This document shows, piece by piece, positions 44,063-53,735 of a DNA stretch of 64,000 nt. The DNA comes from JALEFZ01 sp964564415. GTDB lineage: Bacteria > Bacteroidota > Bacteroidia > J057. The DNA lies in contig CAZMAV010000001.1 in assembly GCA_964564415.1 (NCBI GenBank), positions 62,001-126,000 on the forward strand. Reading direction: 5' to 3'. Every line of letters starts with the position of its first letter. The first letter of the stretch is position 1. The notes under the pieces are model-generated. The model was given only the letters and a program-made list of their open reading frames with translations. It did not search any database and had not been told where the DNA came from. The translations under genes were made by a program, and so were the position numbers.

Positions 44063-44827
44063 ATGGCACAGAAAATAGTCGCCGGCAACTGGAAGATGAA
44101 CCTCGATGCCCAGTCCGCACAGCAGTTGGTCAGCGAGGTCATCCACATGACTCAAGACGAATACAATGGCGAAGCCTCTGTAATATTTGGCCCCTCCTTT
44201 CCTTTTCTTTCTATGATTCACCATCAGATCAAGGATCAGGATCGCTTTCATTTGGCGGCGCAAAATCTCCATCAGGAAGAAAAAGGTGCCTACACCGGAG
44301 AAATTTCCGCCTCCATGCTCAAGAGTATAGGCTGTACCCATGTCATTGTGGGACACTCTGAGCGCCGACAGTTTTTTCATGAGGACAATGCCCTCTGCGC
44401 GGAGAAGATAGACGCAGCCCTGACCGAGGGATTAAGACCTATTTACTGTATCGGGGAGACCCTGGAGGAAAGAGAGGCCGGCAAGACCCTGGCAATCAAC
44501 AAGGCCCAACTTAGCGGAGGTGCCTTTCACTTGGGAAAGGACAAATTTACCCAACTGATTATCGCCTATGAACCCGTCTGGTGCATTGGTACAGGGGTAT
44601 CCGCCACCCCCTCGGACGCGCAGGAGGTCCATGCCAGCATTCGCAGCTTGATCGAAGAAAAATACGGGAGAGAGACAGCTGAGGAATGCTCCATTCTCTA
44701 CGGAGGAAGCGTAAAGCCAAATACAGCCGCAGATCTCTTTGCTCAGGCAGATATAGATGGCGGCCTCATTGGAGGTGCCAGCCTAAAATCAAGGGACTTT
44801 GTGGACATCATCAAGGCCTTTGCCTAA
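44063..44827 (+). CDS. tpiA: Triosephosphate isomerase
   Basis: 254 residues. It interconverts dihydroxyacetone phosphate and glyceraldehyde 3-phosphate in glycolysis. Lys is in VAGNWKMN, the electrophilic His in VIVGHSERRQFF, the catalytic Glu in IIAYEPVWCIGTG, and the phosphate loop is ILYGGSVKPNTAADL then GGLIGGASL. Start chosen at 44063 by family alignment; the frame is open to 43997. A terminator follows. Confidence 0.98.
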   Translation: MAQKIVAGNWKMNLDAQSAQQLVSEVIHMTQDEYNGEASVIFGPSFPFLSMIHHQIKDQDRFHLAAQNLHQEEKGAYTGEISASMLKSIGCTHVIVGHSERRQFFHEDNALCAEKIDAALTEGLRPIYCIGETLEEREAGKTLAINKAQLSGGAFHLGKDKFTQLIIAYEPVWCIGTGVSATPSDAQEVHASIRSLIEEKYGRETAEECSILYGGSVKPNTAADLFAQADIDGGLIGGASLKSRDFVDIIKAFA

Positions 44828-44876
44828 ATAATGGCCTTGTCCGGTAAACTAAGAGGCTGCTAAAAAGCATGATAAG

Positions 44877-44910
44877 AGGTTTGCAAGGGTTTTCCTTTTG
44901 CAAGCCTTTT
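44877..44910 (+). terminator. Terminator after tpiA
   Basis: AGGTTTGCAA (44877-44886) pairs with TTGCAAGCCT (44098 bases downstream arm at 44898-44907, one G-U pair), extended by AAGG/CCTT, with a short T run. Confidence 0.65.
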
Positions 44911-44943
44911 ATAATATTAGTAGAATAATTTAAATCGACTTCA

Positions 44944-46500
44944 ATGAAAAAGAGTATTTCCTATATCTTGATGGCCCTGCTGAGTTTGAGTGTATGGGCC
45001 CAGAATTCTACGGAGGATGATCCCATTCAGACCTACAGCCAAACCATCAAGGCTGATGACATGAAGGCTCACCTTTACTTCCTGGCTGACGATCTCCTCG
45101 AGGGAAGGGAAACCGGCGAAAGGGGTCAGCACCTGGCTGGCATCTACATTCGTTCTCAATTTATGAGACTGGGATTGCAGCCTGGAAATACGGAGAACCA
45201 AACTTATTTTCAGAAATTTTTCCTCAACCGCAGTGAAACAAGGGATGCGGCTATTCGGATCGGCAAGGAGAACTTTAGCTTTGGAGAGGACTTTATCGCC
45301 ACTGGTGGTATGCCTGACGAGATCGAAGCTGATATGGTTTTTGCTGGCCTGGGTATTTCGGATTCAAGTTACGACAACCTAAGTCAGGTAGATGTATCAG
45401 GCAAGGTAGCCATCATCCTCAGTGGTCAGCATAAGGAAATGGAAAATGAAAACCGCTATCAATCTATCCGCCAACTCCGTGAGCGCAAGGATAAATTGGT
45501 GGAAATGGGTGCAAAGGCTGTCATCATTGGGGTGCCCGATTCTACCTACAGGATCCTGAATCGCTATTCCCGTAGGCCGCGTTCCATTATTTCCCCCAAT
45601 CAGGAGCGAGGCTTTCCCCTGTTTTATTTTCAGGACGAAACTTTGGCAGAAATCCTGACCAAAGGGAAGAAGACCATGCCAAAACTAAGAGAGAAACTGG
45701 CAGAAAACGACAAACTGCCCAAGAACAAGCTCAAAAATAAGCGCTTTGCCCTGGAAGCCGAGGTAGACTTCGAGTCCAAAGAAGCCTCCAATGTCCTGGG
45801 ATTCCTAGAGGGTACCGACAAAAAAGATGAACTCCTCATCATCACCGCCCATTATGATCACGTAGGCATAGGCAGGAATGGACGGGTCTACAATGGTGCC
45901 GATGACGATGGCTCCGGTACCACTGCTATCCTGGAACTGGCCGAGGCTTTTGCTACGGCTGCCAGGGATGGAGTTCGTCCCCGTAGGTCTATTCTCTTTA
46001 TGACTGTATCTGGAGAAGAAAAAGGACTCCTGGGTTCAAAATTCTATACCGATTACCCCATTTATCCCTTGGAAAATACGGTTTCCAACCTCAACATCGA
46101 TATGATAGGCAGGATTGATAAGCGCTACGAGGACAAAGATGATCAAAATGAATATGTGTACCTCATCGGCTCCGACAAGCTGAGCACCGAACTCCACGAA
46201 CTAAGCGAAGAAGCCAATGAGACCTACGCCAAGCTTACCCTGGACTATAAATACAACGACGAAAACGATCCCAATAGATTCTATTACAGGAGCGACCATT
46301 ACAACTTCGCTAAGAATGGCATCCCCATCATTTTTTATTTTAATGGGACACATGAGGACTATCACCAACCCGGTGATGATCCGGAAAAGATCGCCTACCA
46401 AAAGATGGAGAATATCACCCGACTGGTATTTGCCACCGCCTGGAAAGTCGCCAACCGGGAGCAAAGAATCACCGTGGATGTCGTAGACCAGGGCAACTAA
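44944..46500 (+). CDS. Exported M28 family zinc aminopeptidase with PA domain
   Basis: 518 residues. The signal peptide ends at SVWAQ. A PA (protease-associated) insert lies around 115-260 (DMVFAGLGISDSSYDNLSQV, VDVSGKVAIILSG). The M28 core has HYDHVGIG, NGADDDGSGT, SGEEKGLLGS, LNIDMIGRID and SDHYNFAKNGIPIIFYFNG, supplying the His/Asp/Glu ligands of a co-catalytic two-zinc site. It probably releases amino acids from peptides in the periplasm or outside. Its own terminator follows at once. Confidence 0.93.
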   Translation: MKKSISYILMALLSLSVWAQNSTEDDPIQTYSQTIKADDMKAHLYFLADDLLEGRETGERGQHLAGIYIRSQFMRLGLQPGNTENQTYFQKFFLNRSETRDAAIRIGKENFSFGEDFIATGGMPDEIEADMVFAGLGISDSSYDNLSQVDVSGKVAIILSGQHKEMENENRYQSIRQLRERKDKLVEMGAKAVIIGVPDSTYRILNRYSRRPRSIISPNQERGFPLFYFQDETLAEILTKGKKTMPKLREKLAENDKLPKNKLKNKRFALEAEVDFESKEASNVLGFLEGTDKKDELLIITAHYDHVGIGRNGRVYNGADDDGSGTTAILELAEAFATAARDGVRPRRSILFMTVSGEEKGLLGSKFYTDYPIYPLENTVSNLNIDMIGRIDKRYEDKDDQNEYVYLIGSDKLSTELHELSEEANETYAKLTLDYKYNDENDPNRFYYRSDHYNFAKNGIPIIFYFNGTHEDYHQPGDDPEKIAYQKMENITRLVFATAWKVANREQRITVDVVDQGN

Positions 46501-46507
46501 TCAAAAC

Positions 46508-46544
46508 GGGGAAGGTCAGGAAATTGCTTGTTCTTCCCCTTTTT
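46508..46544 (+). terminator. Terminator of the M28 peptidase gene
   Basis: GGGGAAG (46508-46514) pairs with CTTCCCC (46533-46539), followed by five T. Confidence 0.75.
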
Positions 46545-46585
46545 CAACAAGGAGCAATAACGTCGTTAGAAATTATTATTACTGT

Positions 46586-47554
46586 TCAATAAGTAAAATT
46601 TGAGAGGAGCTCTAAAATGCACCGGGCGCCGAGTTTGGCCGTACGATGGTCTTGGTCAAAGCTGGGGTTGAGTTCGGCGATGTCCATGATCCTGAGCTTT
46701 CCACTTTGGGCAATTCTGCGGAGAAATGGAAAAACTTCCCTTGGGCCAAAGCCCCCTGTAGACGGACTGCTCACCCCCGGAGCAAAGGCCCCGTCAAAAC
46801 CATCCAGGTCAATGCTAAGGTAAATATGATCGACCTTTTTCATAAAATCATCTATCCGTTTAAGGAGTAATTCGGAGCTTTCTTCCAGTAATTCCTGGGC
46901 GCTGACAATGCTTACCCCATTTTTAGTGGCTGTCTTGAACACAGCCTGGGTATTGGTATAGCTTTGTATTCCCAAACAGAGGTAATGGAAGGCTTGATTG
47001 TGGGATTGACACCATTGAGCAATTTGTAGAAAAGGGGTACCTGATGAGGCTTGGTCGGCCTGGCGAAGGTCGAAATGAGCATCGAAGTTGATAATTCCAA
47101 TATCCTGCCCCCTGAAGGTTGAATTTGTATAAGCCAAAAAGCTGGCCCAGGCAATTTCATGTCCTCCACCAAGGTGAATAGGCAAGTAGCCCAGATCTAT
47201 CAATATTCCCAGCCACCTGCCGGCTTCTTCCTGTGCTTCCTCCAGCTTCCCAGCGCTAATGACCACATCTCCCCCATCGATGATGCTCAGATCCTTCCCA
47301 AAATGCCAGGCCATCCCACCCAGGGCCTTCCTCAGGGCTTCCGGCCCATCCTTGGCACCAGGCCTCCCCTGATTTCGCCTTACTCCCTCATCAGATACAA
47401 ATCCCATCAAGGCAAATGCAGGACCAGATGGGGGCGAAGGAATCGATTCTGCCAGATTGATGCGGACTACCTCCTGGTGAAAACGAAGACCCAGGTCAGC
47501 ATCCAGGGGATCTATTCTTCCCTGCCAACTTTCTTTGGGAGAAGGTTTGTACAT
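46586..47554 (-). CDS. hutG: Formimidoylglutamase (HutG, arginase family)
   Basis: 322 residues of the ureohydrolase fold. Manganese ligands lie in HLGGGHEIAWASF, IGIINFDAHFDLR and LSIDLDGFDGAFAPGVS. Combined with hutI and hutU upstream on the same strand, the activity is very likely hydrolysis of N-formimino-L-glutamate to glutamate and formamide, the last step of histidine degradation. Agmatinase or arginase would be the alternatives without this context. Confidence 0.9.
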   Translation of the reverse strand: MYKPSPKESWQGRIDPLDADLGLRFHQEVVRINLAESIPSPPSGPAFALMGFVSDEGVRRNQGRPGAKDGPEALRKALGGMAWHFGKDLSIIDGGDVVISAGKLEEAQEEAGRWLGILIDLGYLPIHLGGGHEIAWASFLAYTNSTFRGQDIGIINFDAHFDLRQADQASSGTPFLQIAQWCQSHNQAFHYLCLGIQSYTNTQAVFKTATKNGVSIVSAQELLEESSELLLKRIDDFMKKVDHIYLSIDLDGFDGAFAPGVSSPSTGGFGPREVFPFLRRIAQSGKLRIMDIAELNPSFDQDHRTAKLGARCILELLSNFTY

Positions 47555-47730
47555 CTTTGTTTTGTAATTTTCAGTTTACTGGTAACAATTCTTTGAGCTT
47601 TCGTGGGGCTAAGATGAGAAAAAAATGCAGACTCAGGTTCTTGAGAGACAACAGTAAAGGGATAGGACAAATCTTAAACAGCTTCATTGGCTATATTTTC
47701 GGGCCAGGTTCATTCTGGCCTTGTCAGGCT

Positions 47731-48972
47731 TCATCGATTGGAGTAAAATCTTCCTTTTTGACAAAGTGCATCGGGTTTAAGCGTCCCCTGGTGATAGAGG
47801 ATTTCCCGGTAATCATGGGTGGGAAAAATGGCTATATCTGCCCGTTTTCCCTCTTCCAGAACTCCTCTGTCTGTTAGTTTTAAGGCTGCTGCCGCCCTTG
47901 AGGTCATCCCAGCCAAGGTTTCGGCATGAGAGAGTTTTTCATAGGCACTCAGGATGACTGCCTCTACGAGAAGGTTGCCCATGGGTGCCGAACCTGGATT
48001 CCAGTCGGATGCAATGACCAGGGAGGCTCCTGCATCCAGCAGTTTGCGAGCAGGGGCAAAGGGAACTCCCAGGCCCAGAGAAGCTCCGGGAAGAGCGATG
48101 GGAATGACGTCTGATGCAGCCAAAAGTTCGACCTCCTTCTGTCCGGAGGCTTCCAGGTGATCGGCACTCAAAGCTCCCATTTCCACAGCAAGGGCCGAAG
48201 TCCCGGGATGAAACTGGTCCGCATGCAGCACGATGTCAAAGTGAAAGTCCTTGGCAGCCTGTAAATAGTTGCGCGCCTCCTCTACCCCAAATGCTCCCTC
48301 TTCCACAAAGATATCCATGCGGTTAGACAGGCCTTCCTTTTGTATCAAAGGCCAGAGGGTGGCATGCATCTGATAGAGATAGGCCGCAGGGCTTCCATCA
48401 AAATCCTTGGGAGGAATATGAGCCGCCAGACAAGTGGGCACCAGCATATCTAATTCCTGATCGGCCTCTTGAATGGCCCTGAGCATTTTTAATTCTTCTT
48501 CTACAGAGAGTCCGTAGCCACTTTTTACCTCCACAGTGCTTACTCCCCAGCTTCGCATCTGCCTGGCCCGCTTCATTATTCCCTCTTTCAATTCTTCAAG
48601 GCTGGCCTCCCGGGTTTTACTCACCGTGTTCCAGATTCCCCCGCCTTCCCTAGCTATTTCCAGGTAGGTCTTTCCTCCTATCCTCATGCTGTAGTCATGG
48701 GCTCGACTCCCTGCAAAACAAATATGGGTGTGGGCATCTATCAGTCCCGGCAGGGCCACGTAATCCTCCTCCAGTACCCGAATATGATCGGGGGATGCGT
48801 CTACCTTGAGCCTTTCGAAGTCCCCTATCGCCTGAATTTTCCCCTCAAAAATTTGTATGCCCCCTTCCTCGATCACTTCAAGGTCCGAGTCCTTCAAAGC
48901 TCCCTTCATAGGAAGATGGTTCATCGTAAGTATTTGGCGAAAGGGACCGATTAGCAAAAGGTCTTTTCTCAT
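47731..48972 (-). CDS. hutI: Imidazolonepropionase (HutI)
   Basis: A 413-residue amidohydrolase that opens imidazolone propionate to N-formimino-glutamate. The metal site starts with LIDAHTHICFAGSRAHDY, then TVEVKSGYGLS, LHADQFHPG and IASDWNPGSAP. Length and motifs are typical. The hutI-to-hutG gap is 176 bases without an obvious terminator, and hutU lies 98 bases upstream. Confidence 0.97.
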   Translation of the reverse strand: MRKDLLLIGPFRQILTMNHLPMKGALKDSDLEVIEEGGIQIFEGKIQAIGDFERLKVDASPDHIRVLEEDYVALPGLIDAHTHICFAGSRAHDYSMRIGGKTYLEIAREGGGIWNTVSKTREASLEELKEGIMKRARQMRSWGVSTVEVKSGYGLSVEEELKMLRAIQEADQELDMLVPTCLAAHIPPKDFDGSPAAYLYQMHATLWPLIQKEGLSNRMDIFVEEGAFGVEEARNYLQAAKDFHFDIVLHADQFHPGTSALAVEMGALSADHLEASGQKEVELLAASDVIPIALPGASLGLGVPFAPARKLLDAGASLVIASDWNPGSAPMGNLLVEAVILSAYEKLSHAETLAGMTSRAAAALKLTDRGVLEEGKRADIAIFPTHDYREILYHQGTLKPDALCQKGRFYSNR

Positions 48973-49070
48973 AAAAAGAGGGACTTTAATGTAAGTATTA
49001 ACCTGGATTAAAAGACCGCAAAGACATTTAATCCTATTCCAGTAAGCTCAAGATCAGGGGTATCAAAGAC

Positions 49071-50765
49071 TCAAAGATTAAGTCCAAATTCTTCTCCAGT
49101 CTGCTGGGCGATGTCGTAGCCTGCATCCGCATGGCGGAAGACTCCCATGGCAGGATCGTTGTGAAGTACCCTTCTGAGGCAATTGTCCGCCCTATCACTT
49201 CCATCAGCGACGACCACCATTCCGGCATGCTGGGAGTAACCCATGCCTACCCCACCTCCATGATGAAAGGAAATCCAGGTGGCTCCTCCACTGGCATTGG
49301 ACATAAGATTGAGGAGGGGCCAATCCGATACCGCATCCGAACCGTCGATCATTCCTTCCGTCTCTCGGTTGGGGGAGGCCACAGAACCGCAGTCCAGGTG
49401 ATCCCTTCCGATAACGATAGGGGCCTTGACCTTGCCGCTGCGCACCAGCTCATTGAACAAGAGACCCGCTTTTTCCCGTTCTCCCATGCCCAACCAGCAG
49501 ATTCGGGCAGGCAGGGCCTGAAAGGCTATTTTTTCCCGCGCTTCCTTGAGCCAGCGATGCAAGTCTTCATGCTCAGGAAATAATTCCATCAGGGCCTGAT
49601 CGGTCGTGTAGATATCTTCGGGATCACCGGAGAGGGCTACCCATCGGAAGGGCCCCTTTCCTTCGCAAAAGAGGGGACGTATGTAGGCGGGAACAAAGCC
49701 TTCAAAGTCAAAGGCATCCTCTTCCCCACCCTGCCGGGCAAATTCCCGGAGGTTGTTGCCGTAATCAAAGACAATAGATCCCTTCTTTTTCATTTCCAAC
49801 ATAGCATGAACGTGTTGGGCCATGCTATTTTTAGAGCGCGCTTCATACTTTTTGGGATCTTTTAAGCGTAATTCATCAGCTTCCTCCAGCGACATTCCCC
49901 GGGGTATATAGCCATTGATGGGATCGTGGGCGGAGGTTTGGTCAGTCAGAATCTCGGGAATAATGCCATCGTTGAGCAGCCTTTCCAGGACTTCGCCAAC
50001 ATTGCCTACCAGACCTACAGATAAGGCCTCTCCCCTTTCCTTGGCTTCAAGGACCCTAGCCTTGGCTTCCTCATAGTCGTGGGTCATGCGATCGAGGTAG
50101 CGGGTATCAATCCTTCGCTGTATGCGCTTGGGATCTACATCCACCCCCAGGAAAGTAGCTCCTGCCATGGTTGCAGCCAAGGGTTGAGCTCCTCCCATAC
50201 CTCCAAGGCCTCCCGTAACGAGGAGTTTATGCCTCAAGTCTCCATCAAAATGCTGCCTTCCACATGCCACAAAGGTCTCATAGGTTCCCTGTAAGATGCC
50301 CTGGGTTCCAATATAGATCCAACTTCCGGCAGTCATTTGCCCGTACATCATCAGCCCTTTTTCGGCGAGATGGTCGAAGTGATCCCAGTTAGCCCAGGCA
50401 GGTACGAGGTTAGAATTGGCGATGAGTACCCTGGGAGCCTCCGGATGGCTGCGGATGATGCCTACCGGTTTGCCTGACTGGACAAGCATGGACTGATCCT
50501 CCTCCAATCGAAGCAGAATTTCAATCATCTTTTTGACGTCCTCAGGACTTCTGCCTGCCTTTCCCCTTCCTCCATAGACGACCAGCCTGGAAGGATCCTC
50601 AGCATTTTCAGCGTCGAGGTTGTTGAGCAACATCCGCAAGGCCGCTTCGGTCTGCCAGGACTTCGCGTGAAGGCACTTGCCCCTAGGTGCTTTGTAGTGG
50701 GGGTGAGAAGCGTAGGTCCGTAAAAATTCTTCTGCTTGAATCTGAATACTTGTAGCAGCGTCCAT
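49071..50765 (-). CDS. hutU: Urocanate hydratase (HutU)
   Basis: A 564-residue NAD-dependent urocanase, the second step of histidine breakdown. Visible blocks are VYGGRGKAGRSPED, GTQGILQGTYETFVACGR, LLVTGGLGGMGGAQPLA (NAD loop), FDYGNNLREFARQGG and HHGGGVGMGYSQHAGMVVVA. First gene of hutU-hutI-hutG. Histidine ammonia-lyase (hutH), which supplies its substrate, is not in this window. Confidence 0.97.
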   Translation of the reverse strand: MDAATSIQIQAEEFLRTYASHPHYKAPRGKCLHAKSWQTEAALRMLLNNLDAENAEDPSRLVVYGGRGKAGRSPEDVKKMIEILLRLEEDQSMLVQSGKPVGIIRSHPEAPRVLIANSNLVPAWANWDHFDHLAEKGLMMYGQMTAGSWIYIGTQGILQGTYETFVACGRQHFDGDLRHKLLVTGGLGGMGGAQPLAATMAGATFLGVDVDPKRIQRRIDTRYLDRMTHDYEEAKARVLEAKERGEALSVGLVGNVGEVLERLLNDGIIPEILTDQTSAHDPINGYIPRGMSLEEADELRLKDPKKYEARSKNSMAQHVHAMLEMKKKGSIVFDYGNNLREFARQGGEEDAFDFEGFVPAYIRPLFCEGKGPFRWVALSGDPEDIYTTDQALMELFPEHEDLHRWLKEAREKIAFQALPARICWLGMGEREKAGLLFNELVRSGKVKAPIVIGRDHLDCGSVASPNRETEGMIDGSDAVSDWPLLNLMSNASGGATWISFHHGGGVGMGYSQHAGMVVVADGSDRADNCLRRVLHNDPAMGVFRHADAGYDIAQQTGEEFGLNL

Positions 50766-50896
50766 CTTGATCTGACTTAATGGTAAACACTTGTTAAGCT
50801 AATTAATTGAGAAGGGGAATGCAACAGGGAAATATAGATATACCCGATGGATAAACAGGTGGCTGCTCATTTTTCCTTTTTATAAAGTCTCCAAAA

Positions 50897-50931
50897 ACAA
50901 AAAAGGGCAGCCATTGTCAGGCTACCCTTTA
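50897..50931 (-). terminator. Terminator of the sdh operon
   Basis: On the minus strand AAAGGGTAGCC pairs with GGCTGCCCTTT (one G-U pair) around a 7-base loop, with a T-rich end. It begins 23 bases after the sdhB stop. Confidence 0.85.
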
Positions 50932-50953
50932 CTAGATTTCACCTATATCAGTT

Positions 50954-51724
50954 TTATACCTCTACCTCCGACACGACAGTTGATCGAAGGTAGTCGGCAT
51001 TCATCTTGGCGATGTTGGTAATGGAAATACCCTTGGGACACTGAGCCTCACAGGCTTGGGTGTTAGAGCAATTTCCAAATCCGGCTTCATCCATGGCCTT
51101 GACCATGGTCTGTACACGGCGCATGCGCTCGGGCTGACCCTGAGGCAGGCTACCCATGTGGGTGACCTTAGCAGAGGTGAACAGCATGGCAGATGCATTT
51201 TTACAAGCCGCTACACAGGCACCACAGCCAATGCAGGTAGCAGCATTCATGGCCTCATCTGCCATATCTTTGGATACGGGAATTTCATTGGCGTCTGGGG
51301 CCGAACCCGTATTCACAGAGATGAAACCACCCGCATGGATGATGTCGTCAAAGGATGAGCGGTCCACCATAAGGTCTTTGATGATGGGGAAGGCCTTGGC
51401 TCTCCAAGGCTCAACGTAGATGGTATCTCCATCATTGAAAGAGCGCATGTGAAGCTGACAAGTAGTAGTCAGCTTGTGGGGACCATGAGCCGTACCATTG
51501 ATCATCATGCCGCAGGAACCGCAGATACCCTCTCTACAGTCGTGATCAAAGGCGATTGGATCCTCGCCCTCCGCGACAAGCTTCTCGTTGAGGACATCCA
51601 TCATTTCAAGGAAAGACATCTCAGGGAAAACCTCATCGAGGGTATAATCCACCATTTTCCCTTTGGAATCTGGTCCTTTCTGTCTCCAGATTTTGAGATT
51701 TATTTTAAAAGCTTTGCTAGCCAT
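50954..51724 (-). CDS. sdhB: Succinate dehydrogenase/fumarate reductase iron-sulphur subunit
   Basis: 256 residues. The 2Fe-2S cluster ligands are in CREGICGSCGMMING and CQLHMRSF, the first 4Fe-4S site is CIGCGACVAACKNASAMLF, and further Cys lie in CSNTQACEAQCPKGI. It relays electrons from the SdhA flavin to the membrane quinone site. It is the last gene of sdhC-sdhA-sdhB, the order usual for the cytochrome b558-type enzyme. Confidence 0.97.
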   Translation of the reverse strand: MASKAFKINLKIWRQKGPDSKGKMVDYTLDEVFPEMSFLEMMDVLNEKLVAEGEDPIAFDHDCREGICGSCGMMINGTAHGPHKLTTTCQLHMRSFNDGDTIYVEPWRAKAFPIIKDLMVDRSSFDDIIHAGGFISVNTGSAPDANEIPVSKDMADEAMNAATCIGCGACVAACKNASAMLFTSAKVTHMGSLPQGQPERMRRVQTMVKAMDEAGFGNCSNTQACEAQCPKGISITNIAKMNADYLRSTVVSEVEV

Positions 51725-51766
51725 TTGTTAATTCAATTGATTAATCGACTTGAAGTGAATGATAAA

Positions 51767-53704
51767 TTACTTGTAGGATCGGGTTTTCAGCTCTACATTT
51801 TCGAACTGCAACTCTTCCTTGTGCATGATCTCCTGTTGGTTGAAACCCTGGTATTCCCAGGCACCGACGAAGGCAAATTCATCATCGCGGCGCAGGGCCT
51901 CTCCTTCGGCAGTCTGAAACTCCTCGCGGAAGTGTCCGCCGGCCGATTCTTCCCGCTGAAGGGCGTCGTCCACCATCAATTCACCCAACTCCATGAAGTC
52001 AGCAACTCTCCAGGCCTTCTGTAGCTCAGGATTGTACTCTGAATCACTTCCGGGTACATTGACATTCTCGTGATATTCGTTGCGGAGGTCCTGTATCAGC
52101 TTTTTGGCCTTTTGCAGGCCTTCTGCATTACGGGCCATGCCACAGTAGTCCCACATGATTTTACCCAATTCCTTGTGGAAGCTGTCTACCGAGCGGTTCC
52201 CCTTATTGTTCATGTAAGACTTAATCTCCTCTTTGATCGCCTGTTCAGCCTCCTTAAAAGCGGGGTGCTCGGCGGTAGGGTGATCGTGAAGGGGCTGGGA
52301 AGCGAGGTAATCTCCGATGGTAAAGGGAATCACAAAGTATCCGTCAGCCAGTCCCTGCATGAGAGCAGAAGCACCCAGACGGTTGGCTCCGTGGTCGGAG
52401 AAGTTGGCTTCACCGAGAGCGTAAAGTCCGGGGACAGTAGTACTCAAATTATAGTCAACCCAAAGACCTCCCATGGTGTAGTGGACCGCTGGGAAAATCT
52501 TCATAGGGGTATTGTAAGGATCATCGTCGGTGATGCGGTTGTACATCTCGAAGAGGTTTCCATATCGGGCCTCCACGACATCTTTACCTAGTCGACCGAT
52601 GGCTTCCTCAAAGTCCAGAAATACAGCTTCGGAAGCCTCTTCTACGGATCTACCCTCATCTGTTACGTACTTGGCATTCCTTGAAGCCACATCTCGGGGC
52701 ACCAGGTTACCAAAAGAGGGATATTTTCTTTCCAGGTAGTAATCGCGATCTTCTTCGGCTACATCGCTGGGTTTGATCTCACCATTGGCTACCTTTCTGG
52801 CAGTCTCAATGTCCTTAGGTACCCACACACGACCATCATTACGGAGAGACTCCGACATGAGGGTAAGCTTGGCTTGGTAATCACCGTGCTGAGGAATACA
52901 GGTAGGGTGAATTTGCACGTAGGCAGGATTGGCAAACAAGGCTCCTTTTTTGTGGGCCCTCCATGCGGCAGAACCATTTGAGTTCATGGCATTAGTAGAG
53001 AGGAAGTATACGTTTCCATAACCTCCTGAAGCCAATACCACGGCGTCCGCAGCATGTTTTTCCAATTCACCCGTAACCAGATTTTGAGCAATGACACCCT
53101 TGGCATGTCCGTCGATGAGGACAATATCAAGAATCTCTCTGCGAGGCAGGGATTTTACTTTTCCAAGGCCAATCTGCCGGCTGAGGGCCGAGTAAGCACC
53201 CAGGAGAAGCTGCTGCCCTGTTTGTCCACGTGCATAGAAAGTACGTGATACCTGGGCGCCACCAAAGGAGCGGTTGTCAAGATAACCGCCATACTCACGG
53301 GCAAAGGGAACACCCTGAGCCACTGCTTGGTCGATGATGTTGACAGAAACCTGGGAGAGGCGGTATACATTGGACTCCCGAGAACGATAGTCTCCGCCTT
53401 TGATGGTATCGTAAAACAAGCGGTAAATGGAATCACCGTCGTTCTGATAATTCTTTGCCGCATTGATACCTCCCTGTGCTGCAATGGAGTGGGCACGACG
53501 GGGAGAATCCTGATAGCAGAAAGTCGTAACCTGATAGCCAAGTTCGGCCAGGGTAGAGGCAGCTGAAGCTCCAGCCAGACCTGTACCTACGACAATGATG
53601 GAGAATTTTCTCTTGTTAGCGGGATTGACCAGCTTAATGTTGAATTTATGGTTGTCCCACTTTTCGGCCAGTGGCCCACTAGGGATGTTAGCGTCTAATT
53701 TCAT
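51767..53704 (-). CDS. sdhA: Succinate dehydrogenase/fumarate reductase flavoprotein subunit
   Basis: 645 residues with covalent FAD. The dinucleotide motif is IIVVGTGLAGASAASTLAEL, and the flavin-linking His is in RRAHSIAAQGGINAA. HYTMGGLWVDYN and LGEANFSDHGANRLGASALM are typical. The length fits the B-type (Bacillus/Wolinella-like) enzyme. The start at 53704 (MKLDANIPSGP) is preferred over an open extension to 53776 that overlaps sdhC. Confidence 0.97.
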   Translation of the reverse strand: MKLDANIPSGPLAEKWDNHKFNIKLVNPANKRKFSIIVVGTGLAGASAASTLAELGYQVTTFCYQDSPRRAHSIAAQGGINAAKNYQNDGDSIYRLFYDTIKGGDYRSRESNVYRLSQVSVNIIDQAVAQGVPFAREYGGYLDNRSFGGAQVSRTFYARGQTGQQLLLGAYSALSRQIGLGKVKSLPRREILDIVLIDGHAKGVIAQNLVTGELEKHAADAVVLASGGYGNVYFLSTNAMNSNGSAAWRAHKKGALFANPAYVQIHPTCIPQHGDYQAKLTLMSESLRNDGRVWVPKDIETARKVANGEIKPSDVAEEDRDYYLERKYPSFGNLVPRDVASRNAKYVTDEGRSVEEASEAVFLDFEEAIGRLGKDVVEARYGNLFEMYNRITDDDPYNTPMKIFPAVHYTMGGLWVDYNLSTTVPGLYALGEANFSDHGANRLGASALMQGLADGYFVIPFTIGDYLASQPLHDHPTAEHPAFKEAEQAIKEEIKSYMNNKGNRSVDSFHKELGKIMWDYCGMARNAEGLQKAKKLIQDLRNEYHENVNVPGSDSEYNPELQKAWRVADFMELGELMVDDALQREESAGGHFREEFQTAEGEALRRDDEFAFVGAWEYQGFNQQEIMHKEELQFENVELKTRSYK

Positions 53705-53735
53705 GTGGTCCTTGTTATGTCTTTGATACAATTTA

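Noticed and set aside
47557..47877. A 106-codon plus-strand frame
   Set aside because: Spans the hutI-hutG gap and the antisense of the hutI 3' end; no motif.
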